Origin: Brevibacterium permense
GTDB taxonomy: Bacteria; Actinomycetota; Actinomycetes; Actinomycetales; Brevibacteriaceae
Reading direction: 5' to 3'
DNA: 64,000 nucleotides
Assembly (NCBI RefSeq): GCF_025506275.1
Contig: NZ_QYCP01000085.1
Location: forward strand, 59,478 to 123,477
The notes under the pieces were generated by a model. The model did no database searches and was not told the origin of the DNA. It saw only the letters and a program-made list of their open reading frames with translations. Each line of letters opens with the position of its first letter. Position 1 is the stretch's first letter. Made by a program: the position numbers and the translations under genes. Below, in pieces: positions 34,098 through 43,095 of this stretch.

Positions 34098-34883
34098 ATG
34101 GATGCTTCGCTCACCGATTCCTCTCCAGTTGTTCCCGACGGCTCCGGGCCGGTCGGTTCAGCGGGTGCGGATGATGTTCCGCCCGCCGATGACCACCGCA
34201 TCGCCCGTCGCCGCTCAGCACTACGCGCCGAACTGACGAAGCTGGCGGGTCAGGTCAAGCCGAAGCTGCGCGGTTGGTTCCACGCCGGGGCGTTCCCTCT
34301 GGCGATGATCGGCGGCCTGGCACTGGTGATCATCTCCCCGACGATCGAGTCGCGCATTGCCGCCGCTATCTTCGCCGTCACCGGCATGCTGCTCTTCGGC
34401 ACCTCCGCCGTCTATCACCGAGGCCGCTGGCGCACCCGCGTCCGCCTCATCCTGCGGCGGCTCGACCACGCGAATATCTTCCTCATCACCGCAGGCACGT
34501 ACACGCCGCTGGCAGTGCTGATGCTCAGCACCGACCAGGCAGTCCTCCTGCTGTCCGTGCTGTGGGGTGCCGCCGCACTCGGCGCTGCCTTTCGTACGAT
34601 CTTCACAACCGCGCCGAGGTGGCTCTTCGTCCCGATCTACGTTGGGTTCGGCGTCGCCGGAGTCGGGTACATTCCCCAGATCTGGGCCACGAACTTCCCC
34701 GTCGGACTCCTCGTAGTCGTCGGCGGCGTGTGCTACATCGCCGGCGCGGTGATCTACGGGATCAAGCGCCCGAACCCCTCACCGAAGTGGCTCGGCTTCC
34801 ATGAGATCTTCCACATATTCACGATCCTCGGCTATGGCTGCCACCTCGCCGCACTCATCATCGCCGCCGTCGCAGCCTACTGA
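34098..34883 (+). CDS. Hemolysin III family (PAQR-like) membrane protein
   Basis: 261 residues. A polar N-terminus of about 55 residues is followed by seven hydrophobic helices. PAQR hallmarks are present: GWFHAGAFPLAMIGGL, LFGTSAVYHRGRW, LRRLDHANIFLITAGTYTPL and FHEIFHIFTILGYGCHLAAL (the His/Asp metal cluster of the fold). It is a bacterial YqfA/HlyIII homologue; enzymatic ceramidase-like activity in the superfamily does not fix its role here. Confidence 0.93.
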   Translation: MDASLTDSSPVVPDGSGPVGSAGADDVPPADDHRIARRRSALRAELTKLAGQVKPKLRGWFHAGAFPLAMIGGLALVIISPTIESRIAAAIFAVTGMLLFGTSAVYHRGRWRTRVRLILRRLDHANIFLITAGTYTPLAVLMLSTDQAVLLLSVLWGAAALGAAFRTIFTTAPRWLFVPIYVGFGVAGVGYIPQIWATNFPVGLLVVVGGVCYIAGAVIYGIKRPNPSPKWLGFHEIFHIFTILGYGCHLAALIIAAVAAY

Positions 34884-34919
34884 ACTCCATTCGGCTGAGT
34901 CCGCACGGACGCGCACGGA

Positions 34920-34941
34920 GCGATCACCGATCGGTGATCGC
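34920..34941. terminator. 22-bp palindromic hairpin between convergent genes
   Basis: GCGATCACCGA followed directly by TCGGTGATCGC is a perfect palindrome placed between the hemolysin III stop and the convergent small membrane-protein gene. A short T-rich stretch lies nearby (GTTGTCTG). It probably acts as a terminator. Confidence 0.55.
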
Positions 34942-34973
34942 GCCGTTGTCTGTGGGGTCAGGACCTCAAAGCC

Positions 34974-35372
34974 TCAAAATTCAGAGTCTCGGGCTCGTTC
35001 ATTCCGTTCGTCGGTGGATTCGGAGGAATCGATCGGCTCCTCCGCCGAGCCGCCTCGGCGATCTGCATCGGATGGTCCGGTATCGGCGGCCGGGTCGGAG
35101 TCGCTGTCAGCGGTCTCCGGTTCGGGTGCCTCCGGCCCTGAGAGCTTCGACTGGTTGGGCACCACATGCCTGCGCAGCGGGATCGGATAGGCATCGCTGG
35201 CGCCCGAGTGCGCCCGCACCCGACGGACGCGGCGGAGGGCATCCCTGATGAGGAAGATCGTCAGGACGACAATGGCGAGGGTGGCCAGGAAGCCGACGGT
35301 TCCGGGCGTCACCAGATCCGGGTCCGGTGTGCCTCCGTCCGGAGTCGGGGCTGGAGAGGACGCGAAGATCAT
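34974..35372 (-). CDS. Small membrane protein with acidic tail
   Basis: 132 residues: a short extracytoplasmic N-terminus, one transmembrane helix (about 27-44, VGFLATLAIVVLTIFLIRDA), a basic stop-transfer (RRVRRVR) and a long Asp/Ser/Pro/Glu-rich, probably disordered tail. It overlaps the mca stop by four bases (35369-35372), so the two are translationally coupled. Genes of this kind commonly follow mca in actinobacteria; no function is known. Confidence 0.8.
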   Translation of the reverse strand: MIFASSPAPTPDGGTPDPDLVTPGTVGFLATLAIVVLTIFLIRDALRRVRRVRAHSGASDAYPIPLRRHVVPNQSKLSGPEAPEPETADSDSDPAADTGPSDADRRGGSAEEPIDSSESTDERNERARDSEF

Positions 35373-36379
35373 GCGCGGGTGTCGCTTTCGGTCGGGACGG
35401 CGGAATCAGCGTCGAGGTCGTCGGCAGCCGGCGAGTCCGGGAGCATCCCCTCGGTGGGAACGCGACGACCGTCATCGAAGGTCACGGCAGCGAAGAGGTC
35501 GGTCTCCTGGAAGTCCGATTCCCGGTTCAGCGGCTCACGGCCGGTGAGGTCGAGAGCCAGCTCGAACTCTTCGGTCGGCCAGTACGTGCGAGCGGCCTTG
35601 CGCGACGCGGAGAAGAAACCGCCTTCGGGGTCGATCTGAGTGGCGTGGGAGAGCAGCGCACGATCGCGGGCGGAGAAGAACTCGGAGCAGGAGATGCGGG
35701 TGCTCAGCCAGTTGTGGCGCTGGTTGTCACGCTTCTTGAAATCCTCGAGGTGGTCGGCGAATGGCGACTCGAGTCCCGCTTCGACCATCTTCTCGTGGAT
35801 TGTGATCCACTTCTTCGCCGACAGGTCCTGGTTGAAGTAGATCTTCTGCACCTGCCACGGTTCGCCGAGCTCAGGATGCGAGGTCGCATCTGCGGCGGCT
35901 TCGACAGCGGCCATGGTCACAGCGTGGTTCTTGATGTGGTCGGGGTGAGGATATCCGCCGAGCTCGTCGTAGGTGGTCACCACCTGTGGACGGAATGTGC
36001 GGATGATGTGCACGAGGGGAAGCATCGCCACCTCGTCGGGAACCCGATAGAAGCATCCGGGAGGAGTCTGGTTGTCGAAATCACCGTCGGGCAGCCCCGA
36101 GTCGACGTGACCGACCCAGACATGTTCGGCGCCGAGGGCTGCGGCAGCGGTCGCCATCTCCTCACGACGGAGACCCGCGATGTCGCGGCTGGCCTTCGGG
36201 CTCTGCAGGAGAGCGGGATTGAGGATGTCGCCGGCCTCGCCACCGGTCATGGTGGCGATGAGCACCCGGGCACCCAGTGAAGCGTACTTCGCGCTCGTTG
36301 CCGCACCCTTGGAGGATTCGTCGTCGGGGTGGGCATGGACGGCCAACAGGCGCAGCCCATGGTACGGAAGCGAAGTCAT
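35369..36379 (-). CDS. mca: Mycothiol S-conjugate amidase
   Basis: 336 residues of the MshB/Mca family: LRLLAVHAHPDDESSKGAAT carries zinc ligands H17 and D20, and YPHPDHIKNHAV supplies the third His. TMTGGEAGDILNPALL is also conserved. It cleaves mycothiol conjugates of drugs and electrophiles to glucosamine-inositol and a mercapturic acid. The length and the FYRVPDEVAMLPL region favour Mca over MshB. It shows that the organism makes mycothiol, an actinobacterial marker. Confidence 0.94.
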   Translation of the reverse strand: MTSLPYHGLRLLAVHAHPDDESSKGAATSAKYASLGARVLIATMTGGEAGDILNPALLQSPKASRDIAGLRREEMATAAAALGAEHVWVGHVDSGLPDGDFDNQTPPGCFYRVPDEVAMLPLVHIIRTFRPQVVTTYDELGGYPHPDHIKNHAVTMAAVEAAADATSHPELGEPWQVQKIYFNQDLSAKKWITIHEKMVEAGLESPFADHLEDFKKRDNQRHNWLSTRISCSEFFSARDRALLSHATQIDPEGGFFSASRKAARTYWPTEEFELALDLTGREPLNRESDFQETDLFAAVTFDDGRRVPTEGMLPDSPAADDLDADSAVPTESDTRA

Positions 36380-36502
36380 ATCCTAAATGTCCCTTTCGAT
36401 TCAGCCTGGTGGCCACCTGCTGCCGGCGGTGCGGCTGACATGATCGCCGGCAGAGGATCGACTACTCTAGATTAGTGCGCGAAGTACTTAAAGAGGAATT
36501 CA

Positions 36503-36928
36503 ATGACTGAGGTAACAGTGGCACCACCACTGCATGATGATCGCTACGGCCGGACCAGCAGACCCAAGCGAGAGCTGAGACGTCGGGCGAAGATCATCGC
36601 CGTCATCGTCCTCGCCTTGGTGGTCGCCGTCATCGCCGTCTGGGCATTCCGCCCGCAGACGAATCCCACAACACCGCGCACTCTTGACTATTCGGTTGTC
36701 GATGATTCTTCAACGCGCGTCAGCGTCGGAATATTTCCTGATCAGAAACGCGACGTGCACTGCATCGTCCAGGCTACGAATGAGCAGGAAGCGATCGTCG
36801 GCTTCACCGAGGTGACCGTTCCCGCCGATCCGAACGCTGATCCGAACTCGCCGAAACGCATCGACGTGGACTTGGCCACGACTCAGTTGGCCGCCTCCGG
36901 ACACGTGGACTCCTGCTGGTTCGAATAG
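36503..36928 (+). CDS. DUF4307 membrane-anchored protein
   Basis: 141 residues: basic cytoplasmic start (DRYGRTSRPKRELRRRAKII), one transmembrane helix (about 29-48), then an extracytoplasmic beta-rich domain DYSVVDDSSTRVSVGIF...DVHCIVQATNEQEAIVGFTEV ending HVDSCWFE. This is the DUF4307 pattern. It is divergent from mca. Its function is unknown, probably envelope-related. Confidence 0.87.
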   Translation: MTEVTVAPPLHDDRYGRTSRPKRELRRRAKIIAVIVLALVVAVIAVWAFRPQTNPTTPRTLDYSVVDDSSTRVSVGIFPDQKRDVHCIVQATNEQEAIVGFTEVTVPADPNADPNSPKRIDVDLATTQLAASGHVDSCWFE

Positions 36929-37089
36929 GCCGAACGTTTGACCGCTTCGGCCGCCTGGTGAAACCACAGGAGCCGGGTCGCTCTAGTCCCTTCGAATAGT
37001 TCTCGGACGGGGACGCATCTTGCGGTCGCGAACCTCCGCCTCACGGCCGGGGACGTGATCGAACTCATCGTTTTTCTCCGCAGATGCGT

Positions 37090-37140
37090 TACACTGTAGT
37101 TTCATTCAACTTCCGGGCGTGCCCATACGCCCGGTTTTTT
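37090..37140 (+). terminator. Promoter -10 box and intrinsic terminator in the greA leader
   Basis: TACACT (37090-37095) is a good -10 box. About 10 bases after the expected start, CCGGGCGT (37113-37120) pairs with ACGCCCGG (37127-37134), followed by six T (37135-37140). The hairpin lies 48 bp before the greA start. It either ends transcripts from the upstream DUF4307 gene or attenuates greA itself. Confidence 0.65.
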
Positions 37141-37187
37141 CGTTGCCTGACACGCCCGTCAGTGCACCGACCGAAGAAGGAGAAGTC

Positions 37188-37682
37188 ATGACCGAGGAAG
37201 TCACCCAGGAAGAGACATGGTTGACCCAGGAAGCCTTTGACCGCCTGTCGAAGGAACTCGAGCATCTCTCCGGACCGGGTCGTGCAGAGATTGCTGAGAA
37301 GATCGAAGCCGCCCGCGACGAGGGTGACTTGAAGGAGAACAGCGGTTATCACGCAGCGCGTGATGAGCAGGGCAAACAGGAAGCCCGCATCCGCCAGCTC
37401 GAGGTGCTGCTGCGGAACGCGAAGGTCGGCTCCAGCGACAGCGACGGCAAGACCGTGGCACCTGGAACCGTCGTGACCGCCAGCGTTGCCGGCAACTCCA
37501 TGCGATTCCTGCTGGGCAACCGCGAGATCGCCGGAGACTCCGATATCGACGTCTTCTCGGAGAAGTCGCCGCTCGGAGCGGCTGTCCTCGGCGTCAAGGC
37601 CGGAGACAAGACCTCATACGAGGCTCCGAACGGCAAGACCATCGAGGTCAAGGTCGATTCCGTCGAAGCCTTCACCGGCTGA
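37188..37682 (+). CDS. greA: Transcription elongation factor GreA
   Basis: 164 residues: N-terminal coiled-coil finger (TQEAFDRLSKELEHLSGPGR, DLKENSGYHAARDEQGKQEA with the acidic tip 'DxxENxxY') and a C-terminal FKBP-like domain (VFSEKSPLGAAVLGVKAGDK). It rescues backtracked RNA polymerase. ATG 37188 follows AGAAGGAGAAG. A palindromic terminator follows 12 bp after the stop. Confidence 0.96.
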   Translation: MTEEVTQEETWLTQEAFDRLSKELEHLSGPGRAEIAEKIEAARDEGDLKENSGYHAARDEQGKQEARIRQLEVLLRNAKVGSSDSDGKTVAPGTVVTASVAGNSMRFLLGNREIAGDSDIDVFSEKSPLGAAVLGVKAGDKTSYEAPNGKTIEVKVDSVEAFTG

Positions 37683-37694
37683 TCGAGACCGAAC

Positions 37695-37730
37695 AGAAGT
37701 GGGCGGGTGCGATCGCACCCGCCCACTTCT
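37695..37730. terminator. 36-bp perfect palindrome, greA terminator
   Basis: AGAAGTGGGCGGGTGC, GATC, GCACCCGCCCACTTCT: 16-bp arms with a self-complementary 4-base centre. It sits between convergent greA and the AI-2E-type gene. Confidence 0.9.
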
Positions 37731-37805
37731 CTATTCATTCCGGTTCAGATGCGTCCCGCCGGATCCCGATTCGGACGCGTTGCCCCGGATCGTCTGGTCC
37801 GAGCC

Positions 37806-39266
37806 TCAGGCATCGGGGCCCTTCTTCGGCTGTCCAGGTTCTGCCGAACCGGTCTCACCCGAGGCGGTCGAACCGGTTGTTCCGGTTTCCGTCGAATCGG
37901 TCGGTGCGGAACCTGATGCACGTTCGACTCCCGCGGACTCGTGGACGGCATCGGTGAGCCGTTCCTTCGCCGTCCCGAGGACCGCTGTGGCCTCGCGTTC
38001 GTCCGGGTCACGCTTGGCATCGTCTTCCGCTTCGTCTTCGTCCGAATCACCGGCGTTCGTGCGCACGATATAGCTGACGACGCTGTTGAGCACGGCCACC
38101 AGGGGAACGGCGAAGAGAGCGCCGACGATGCCGAAGAGGAAGCCGCCGCCGGTGACCGCGAGGATCACAGCCAGCGGATGGACGGACACGGCCTTGCCCA
38201 TGAGGAACGGCTGGAGGACCTGGCTTTCGATCTGCTGGACGGCAATGACAACCGCGAGCATGATGACGGCGCTGACCAGACCGTTCGAGACCAACGCTAC
38301 GAGCACTGCCACTGCGCCGGAGGCGATGGCGCCGACGACGGGGACGAACGAGGTGAGGAAGACGAGCACGGTCATGGGGATGACCAACGGGATCCCGAGG
38401 AAAGCAGCGCCGATGCCGATGCCGATCGCATCGACGGCGGCGACGAGGATCTGGACCCTCACGTACTGCACCAGGGTCGTCCACCCTTTCAGAGCGGCAC
38501 CCGTGGCGACGGGACGGGCCGGGACGGGCAGCAGGTTCATCACCCACCTGAAGATTTTCTGCCCGTCGTAGAGGAAGAAGAACGTCGCGAACAGACAGAC
38601 GGCCATACCGGTGAGGAAGGTGCCCACCGAGGAGGTGGCCTCCAGGGCGCCGCCGAGAAGCTGGCTGCTGTTGTTCTGGAAGAAGTTCGTCGCGGTGTCG
38701 ATGGCGTCGTCGATATAGCTCGAGATCGTCGTTGCGTCGATGCCGAAGGGGCTCGAGGCCAGCCAGCCGCTGATCCCGGACACACCGGCGATGACCTGTT
38801 TGACGAGGTCGGGCATGCCGGAATAGATCTGCTGACCGACGAGGCCGAAGAGTCCGAGCACGACGACGATGAACCCGATGAACGAGATCGCGGCGGCCCC
38901 GCCTCGAGGCACGCCCTTCTTCTTCAGCCATCCGGTCAGGGGCGCGAGCAGAGCGGCCAGCAGCAGGGCGATGAGCACGGGCAGCACGACGCTGGAGATC
39001 TTCGACAGCAGCCAGAGTGCCACACCGATCGCCACGAGCACGACGATCGATCGCCACGACCACGCAGCGGCGAGCTTGAGACCGGGAGCCACATACGGTT
39101 TGGCCTCGGCTTCGATTCGGCTGAGTGCGATCTCCTCGGGACTGACCGCCTGCGATGGGGTTGCTTCGGGTTCGGACTCGGAGTGAGAGGATCCGCGTCC
39201 GCGCCGGAACGCCTCCCATGCCCCTCGGAATCGGTTCGGAGGATGCTGCTGATCGTTTTCGCTCAT
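37806..39266 (-). CDS. AI-2E family (PerM-type) transporter
   Basis: 486 residues with about eight transmembrane helices and the AI-2E core: WLKKKGVPRGGAAAISFIGF, ATFFFLYDGQKIFRWVMNLL, IGAAFLGIPLVIPMTVLVFL, SFVPVVGAIASGAVAVLVAL, VQQIESQVLQPFLMGKAVSV (the VNQLEN-type motif). Both ends are long and hydrophilic; the C-tail (about 400-486) is rich in Asp, Thr, Gly and Glu. The family exports various solutes or acts as an antiporter; AI-2 transport should not be assumed. Confidence 0.92.
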   Translation of the reverse strand: MSENDQQHPPNRFRGAWEAFRRGRGSSHSESEPEATPSQAVSPEEIALSRIEAEAKPYVAPGLKLAAAWSWRSIVVLVAIGVALWLLSKISSVVLPVLIALLLAALLAPLTGWLKKKGVPRGGAAAISFIGFIVVVLGLFGLVGQQIYSGMPDLVKQVIAGVSGISGWLASSPFGIDATTISSYIDDAIDTATNFFQNNSSQLLGGALEATSSVGTFLTGMAVCLFATFFFLYDGQKIFRWVMNLLPVPARPVATGAALKGWTTLVQYVRVQILVAAVDAIGIGIGAAFLGIPLVIPMTVLVFLTSFVPVVGAIASGAVAVLVALVSNGLVSAVIMLAVVIAVQQIESQVLQPFLMGKAVSVHPLAVILAVTGGGFLFGIVGALFAVPLVAVLNSVVSYIVRTNAGDSDEDEAEDDAKRDPDEREATAVLGTAKERLTDAVHESAGVERASGSAPTDSTETGTTGSTASGETGSAEPGQPKKGPDA

Positions 39267-39330
39267 GACTCAACAATAGTTGTTGATGCACCGACAAAGG
39301 TGCAATGATGACGCCGGAGGAGGGAAATCA

Positions 39331-40362
39331 GTGGGAAGACGCTTGATCTATACGCTGGCGACAATGGGTGCGACGGTCGTCGGCGCGGGTGCCTCGGCGG
39401 CGGGACTGCTCCGCCACCAGGCCGGATCGCTGCGCCGTTCCTTCGACGACGACAAGAACCGTCGCTTCTCCACCTTCACCGAGGCGATCGCCGCCCCACG
39501 TGACAACGACGATGATGACTCCGCGGCGCTGGCCATCATCGGCGACTCCTGGCTGTGCGGGGTCGACGTCGACCCGGAGCAGGCGCCCCCGACTCTCATC
39601 GGGAGAGGCCTGGCGCGGATGCTCGGCACCACCGTCCGGGTCCAGACGACCGCTCGCCCCTCGGCGCTGTCGGATGATCTGCACCGACAGGTCGACGAAG
39701 TCCTGCGTTCGCCGTGGCTCTCCCGTCAGCTTTCGGACCGCTGGAGCGACGACCGCCGGTTCGCGATCATCTCGATCGGCACCGGCGACATCATCCACCC
39801 GATCCAGGCGACCATCGGGGTGCCCGTACTCAACCAGGCCATCAACCGGCTCCAACGTGAGGGCCGCTATACCGTGTTCGTTCTCGTCTGCCCCAATCTC
39901 GGTGGTCTGCCGGGGCTGCGCGATCCGCTCAAGACGTCGCTGCGCCGAACCTCTCGGGTCCTCGCCGGCTCTCAATGGCTGGCCGCCCTGGCTGCGCGTG
40001 CGGTTCCGCTGCGGTCGACGGGATCGCTGAGCGGAACGACACGCCGGTCTCTGCTCAACGACTCGGGCCGATTCCCCAGCGAACTCGGCTATGCGCAGCT
40101 GTCCTCGACGCTGCTGGCCGCGATCGCCGAACGCATCGATGCACCGGTCGTCGTCGACCGCAGCCTCGACATCCCGGAGAAGGGCGAAACCGCGCGCCGT
40201 CACGAACTGGTCCCCGGCGCCGAGGCGCAATCTGCTGCTCAGAACGATTCGGATGTCGAGGCGCGGACCGGCGCCGAGGCGCAGCCAGATGCCGAAGAAG
40301 CAGCGGTGACAGAAGACGCCAGCCCCGAACCGGTCCCGAATCGTTCGGAAGCAGCCTCGTGA
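39331..40362 (+). CDS. SGNH-hydrolase-like protein, membrane-anchored
   Basis: 343 residues. An N-terminal hydrophobic segment (YTLATMGATVVGAGASAAGL) is probably a signal anchor. AALAIIGDSWLCGVDVD resembles the GDS block of SGNH/GDSL hydrolases, and ISIGTGDIIHP the block III GxxD. A clear C-terminal catalytic DxxH is not seen, so activity is uncertain. The tail from about 285 on is Ala/Glu/Asp-rich and low in complexity. GTG 39331 has GGAGGAGGG. It overlaps maf by GTGA (40359-40362). Confidence 0.75.
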   Translation: MGRRLIYTLATMGATVVGAGASAAGLLRHQAGSLRRSFDDDKNRRFSTFTEAIAAPRDNDDDDSAALAIIGDSWLCGVDVDPEQAPPTLIGRGLARMLGTTVRVQTTARPSALSDDLHRQVDEVLRSPWLSRQLSDRWSDDRRFAIISIGTGDIIHPIQATIGVPVLNQAINRLQREGRYTVFVLVCPNLGGLPGLRDPLKTSLRRTSRVLAGSQWLAALAARAVPLRSTGSLSGTTRRSLLNDSGRFPSELGYAQLSSTLLAAIAERIDAPVVVDRSLDIPEKGETARRHELVPGAEAQSAAQNDSDVEARTGAEAQPDAEEAAVTEDASPEPVPNRSEAAS

Positions 40363-41087
40363 TCCCTGTAGTCCTCGCCTCCCAATCCCCTTCACGTCGC
40401 CAGATCCTCCGGGACGGCGGGATCGACCCGGTCATCATCGTCTCCGAGGTCGACGAACGTGCCCTCGAGGACGAGTTCACCGGCTCCGTCGGCGAACTCA
40501 CCACAGCGTTGTCGGAGGCGAAGGCTCGTGCGGTCATCGACCGGATCATCGCTTCCGCTCCCCCGACACTTGACGGCGCGGACACCCTGGTCGTCATCGC
40601 CGGGGACTCCATGCTCGAATTCGACGGACAGGCCATCGGCAAACCGGGAACGGCCGAACGCACTCGCGCCGTGTGGTCGGCGATCGCCGGTCAATGGACA
40701 CAGCTGCATTCGGGCCATACGGTCGCCGTGCTCACGCGGACGCAGCAGGCGAACGGCACAGTCGACCAGGCTTCAGATGACGACCGCGGCGACGATGCCG
40801 ATCGAAACGACTCGGCGCCCTTCGAACTCTGCGCTCTGCGCTCCCAGCGGTCGGCCACCTCGGTGCTCATCGGCTCACCCAGCACGGAGGAGCTCGAAGC
40901 GTACATCGCCACCGAAGAGCCCTTCCACGTGGCCGGGGCACTGACTATCGACGGCTACGGTGGGGCCTTCGTCGACCGGCTCGACGGTGACCACCTCACC
41001 GTGCTCGGCCTCAGCCTGCCCGTCGTGCGCGAATTGGTCACCGACATGGGCCTGTTCTGGCCCGATCTGTGGGCGCTCAAGCGGTAG
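40359..41087 (+). CDS. maf: Maf-family nucleotide pyrophosphatase
   Basis: 242 residues: VVLASQSPSRRQILRDGGID (the SxSPRR-like entry motif), VSEVDERALE, LSEAKARAV, VVIAGDSMLEFDGQAIGKPG with the catalytic Asp, and EEPFHVAGALTIDGYGGAFV. Maf enzymes hydrolyse non-canonical nucleoside triphosphates. An Asp-rich insertion of about 25 residues (near 134-158, VDQASDDDRGDDADRND) follows AVLTRTQQ, unlike shorter bacterial Maf proteins. It is translationally coupled to the SGNH-like gene. Confidence 0.88.
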   Translation: MIPVVLASQSPSRRQILRDGGIDPVIIVSEVDERALEDEFTGSVGELTTALSEAKARAVIDRIIASAPPTLDGADTLVVIAGDSMLEFDGQAIGKPGTAERTRAVWSAIAGQWTQLHSGHTVAVLTRTQQANGTVDQASDDDRGDDADRNDSAPFELCALRSQRSATSVLIGSPSTEELEAYIATEEPFHVAGALTIDGYGGAFVDRLDGDHLTVLGLSLPVVRELVTDMGLFWPDLWALKR

Positions 41088-41210
41088 ACTCGTCCCTGGT
41101 CCGGTGACACGCCCGAGGACATTGAAGTTCTCGTCCCAGTTTTTTATCGCTGACCTACAAACCCTTAGTGCTGTTCTCTAAATTGTTCTGTGATCATACA
41201 AAGGAGCACC

Positions 41211-43022
41211 ATGACCACAGTCCTCTCCGACTCCACGACCTCGGCACTGAGCACCACTGTTCCGACCGGGGCCGTCCGCCGAGTCCTCATCGCCAACCGC
41301 GGTGAGATCGCTCTGCGCATCATCCGGGCCGCCCACGACCTCGGCATCAAGGCCGTCGCCGTGTACACCCGCGCCGATTCCGATGCCGACTTCGTCGAAC
41401 TCGCCGACGACGCGTGGCTGCTGGACGGCTCCGGAGCCGGGGAGACGTATCTCGACATCGAGAAGATCCTCGCCTTGGCCAAGCGCTCCGGCGCCGATGC
41501 TGTCCACCCCGGTTACGGCTACATGGCCGAGAACGCACAGTTCGCGCAGGCCGTCATCGATGCCGGGCTGATCTGGGTCGGTCCTCCCCCGGCAGCGATC
41601 GAGCTCCTCGGTGACAAGTCCGGAGCCCGTGCCGTCGCCGAAGCCGTCGACGCTCCGGTCGCACCCGGTTCCGACGGCGCCGTGGCAGATCTGACAGAAG
41701 CCGCCGAGGTGACCGACCGGATCGGGTTCCCCGTCGTCGTCAAGGCCGTCCACGGCGGAGGCGGGCGTGGTTTCCGCGCCTGCGCCGCCGCCGAGGATCT
41801 CGAAGCCGCCTATACTGCGGCGACCCGCGAAGCACAGAGTGCCTTCGGGCGCGGTGAGTGCCTCATCGAGAAGCAGATCGTGCGCCCCCGTCACCTCGAG
41901 ACCCAGTGCCTGGCCGATGCCCACGGCAACGTGCGGATCGTGTCCACGCGTGACTGCACTCTGCAGCGCCGCAACCAGAAGATCATCGAGGAGGCGCCCG
42001 CTCCGTTCCTCACCGCCGAGCAGGAGCGCATCGTCTCCGAAGCCTCGGCACGCCTGCTCGCCCACGTCGGCTACGTCGGCGCAGCGACGTGTGAATTCCT
42101 CCTCGGCGAGGACGGCACGATCATCTTCATGGAAGCCAATGCGCGCATCCAGGTCGAACACACCGTCACCGAGGAGGTCACCGGAGTCGACCTCATCGGT
42201 TGGCAGGTGCGCATCGCTTCGGGCGAGGCCCTGCCCGACGAATTCCCCGCCGTGCGCGGTCACTCCTTCCAGTTCCGCATCAACGCCGAAGACCCCACGA
42301 CGTTCTTCCCTGCCACCGGCGCGGTGAAGAACCACCGTGCGCCATCGGGTCCCGGAGTGCGTCTGGATTCGGGCATCGGCGAAGGCAGCGTCGTCGGAAC
42401 GGACTTCGACCCGATGCTGGCCAAGCTCGTCGTCACGGGTGCCACCCGTGACGAGGCCCTGGCCCGAGCACGCCGGGCGCTGTCCGAATACCGCATCGAG
42501 GGCGTCTCGACGCTGCTGCCGCTGCATCGGGTGCTCGTGAACGAACAGGCCTTCGCCACCGATTTCAAGGTCTGGACCAACTGGCTCGAAACCGCTTTCG
42601 TCAATCCGCTTGTCGATCCACAGCTAGGAGAACAGATGAGTACTGCAACCGACAGCTTCAGCGTTGTGGTCGAGGTCGATGGACGCCGCATGACCGTTTC
42701 GGTCCCCAAGGACGTCATCTCGGATCTCGGTCATGTTCCCAGCCCCAGCGTGCCGCGGCGCAAGCGCGGGCTGAGCAGCCGCAAGGGCGCGAAGATCGCC
42801 GACGATTCGAATGCGCTCAACGCTCCCATGCAGGGCACCATCGTCTCCGTCTCCGTCAACCCCGGTGACACCGTGGAAGCCGGTGACACCCTCGCCGTCA
42901 TCGAGGCCATGAAGATGGAACAGCCGCTCAAGGCCGGTCACTCCGGCACCGTCTCCGAGGTGCTCGTCGACGCAGGCGCCTCGGTGAAGTCCGGTGAGGC
43001 GATCATCCGCTTCGCCGCCTGA
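41211..43022 (+). CDS. Acyl-CoA carboxylase alpha subunit (biotin carboxylase-BCCP fusion)
   Basis: 603 residues. Biotin carboxylase domain about 20-465: VRRVLIANRGEIALRIIRAA, HPGYGYMAENAQFAQ, VVKAVHGGGGRGFR, RDCTLQRRNQKIIEEAPAP and EANARIQVEHTVTEEVTGVD. The BCCP domain at the C-terminus has the biotinylated Lys in IEAMKMEQPL. This is the actinobacterial AccA3/PccA-type subunit that partners separate AccD beta chains. ATG 41211 follows AAAGGAG. An internal AGGAG-N5-ATG at 42626-42638 lies between the two domains. Confidence 0.94.
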   Translation: MTTVLSDSTTSALSTTVPTGAVRRVLIANRGEIALRIIRAAHDLGIKAVAVYTRADSDADFVELADDAWLLDGSGAGETYLDIEKILALAKRSGADAVHPGYGYMAENAQFAQAVIDAGLIWVGPPPAAIELLGDKSGARAVAEAVDAPVAPGSDGAVADLTEAAEVTDRIGFPVVVKAVHGGGGRGFRACAAAEDLEAAYTAATREAQSAFGRGECLIEKQIVRPRHLETQCLADAHGNVRIVSTRDCTLQRRNQKIIEEAPAPFLTAEQERIVSEASARLLAHVGYVGAATCEFLLGEDGTIIFMEANARIQVEHTVTEEVTGVDLIGWQVRIASGEALPDEFPAVRGHSFQFRINAEDPTTFFPATGAVKNHRAPSGPGVRLDSGIGEGSVVGTDFDPMLAKLVVTGATRDEALARARRALSEYRIEGVSTLLPLHRVLVNEQAFATDFKVWTNWLETAFVNPLVDPQLGEQMSTATDSFSVVVEVDGRRMTVSVPKDVISDLGHVPSPSVPRRKRGLSSRKGAKIADDSNALNAPMQGTIVSVSVNPGDTVEAGDTLAVIEAMKMEQPLKAGHSGTVSEVLVDAGASVKSGEAIIRFAA

Positions 43023-43095
43023 GCCGCTCCCGTTCCTGCCTCCGTTGGCTCCGACCTGAGGTCAGGAGTCACGAGCGCAGAAGTCCCTGCCCGGG

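Noticed and set aside
37806..39266. Autoinducer-2 exporter as a firm function
   Set aside because: The family name is historical; members transport different solutes, and nothing in this locus points to quorum signalling.
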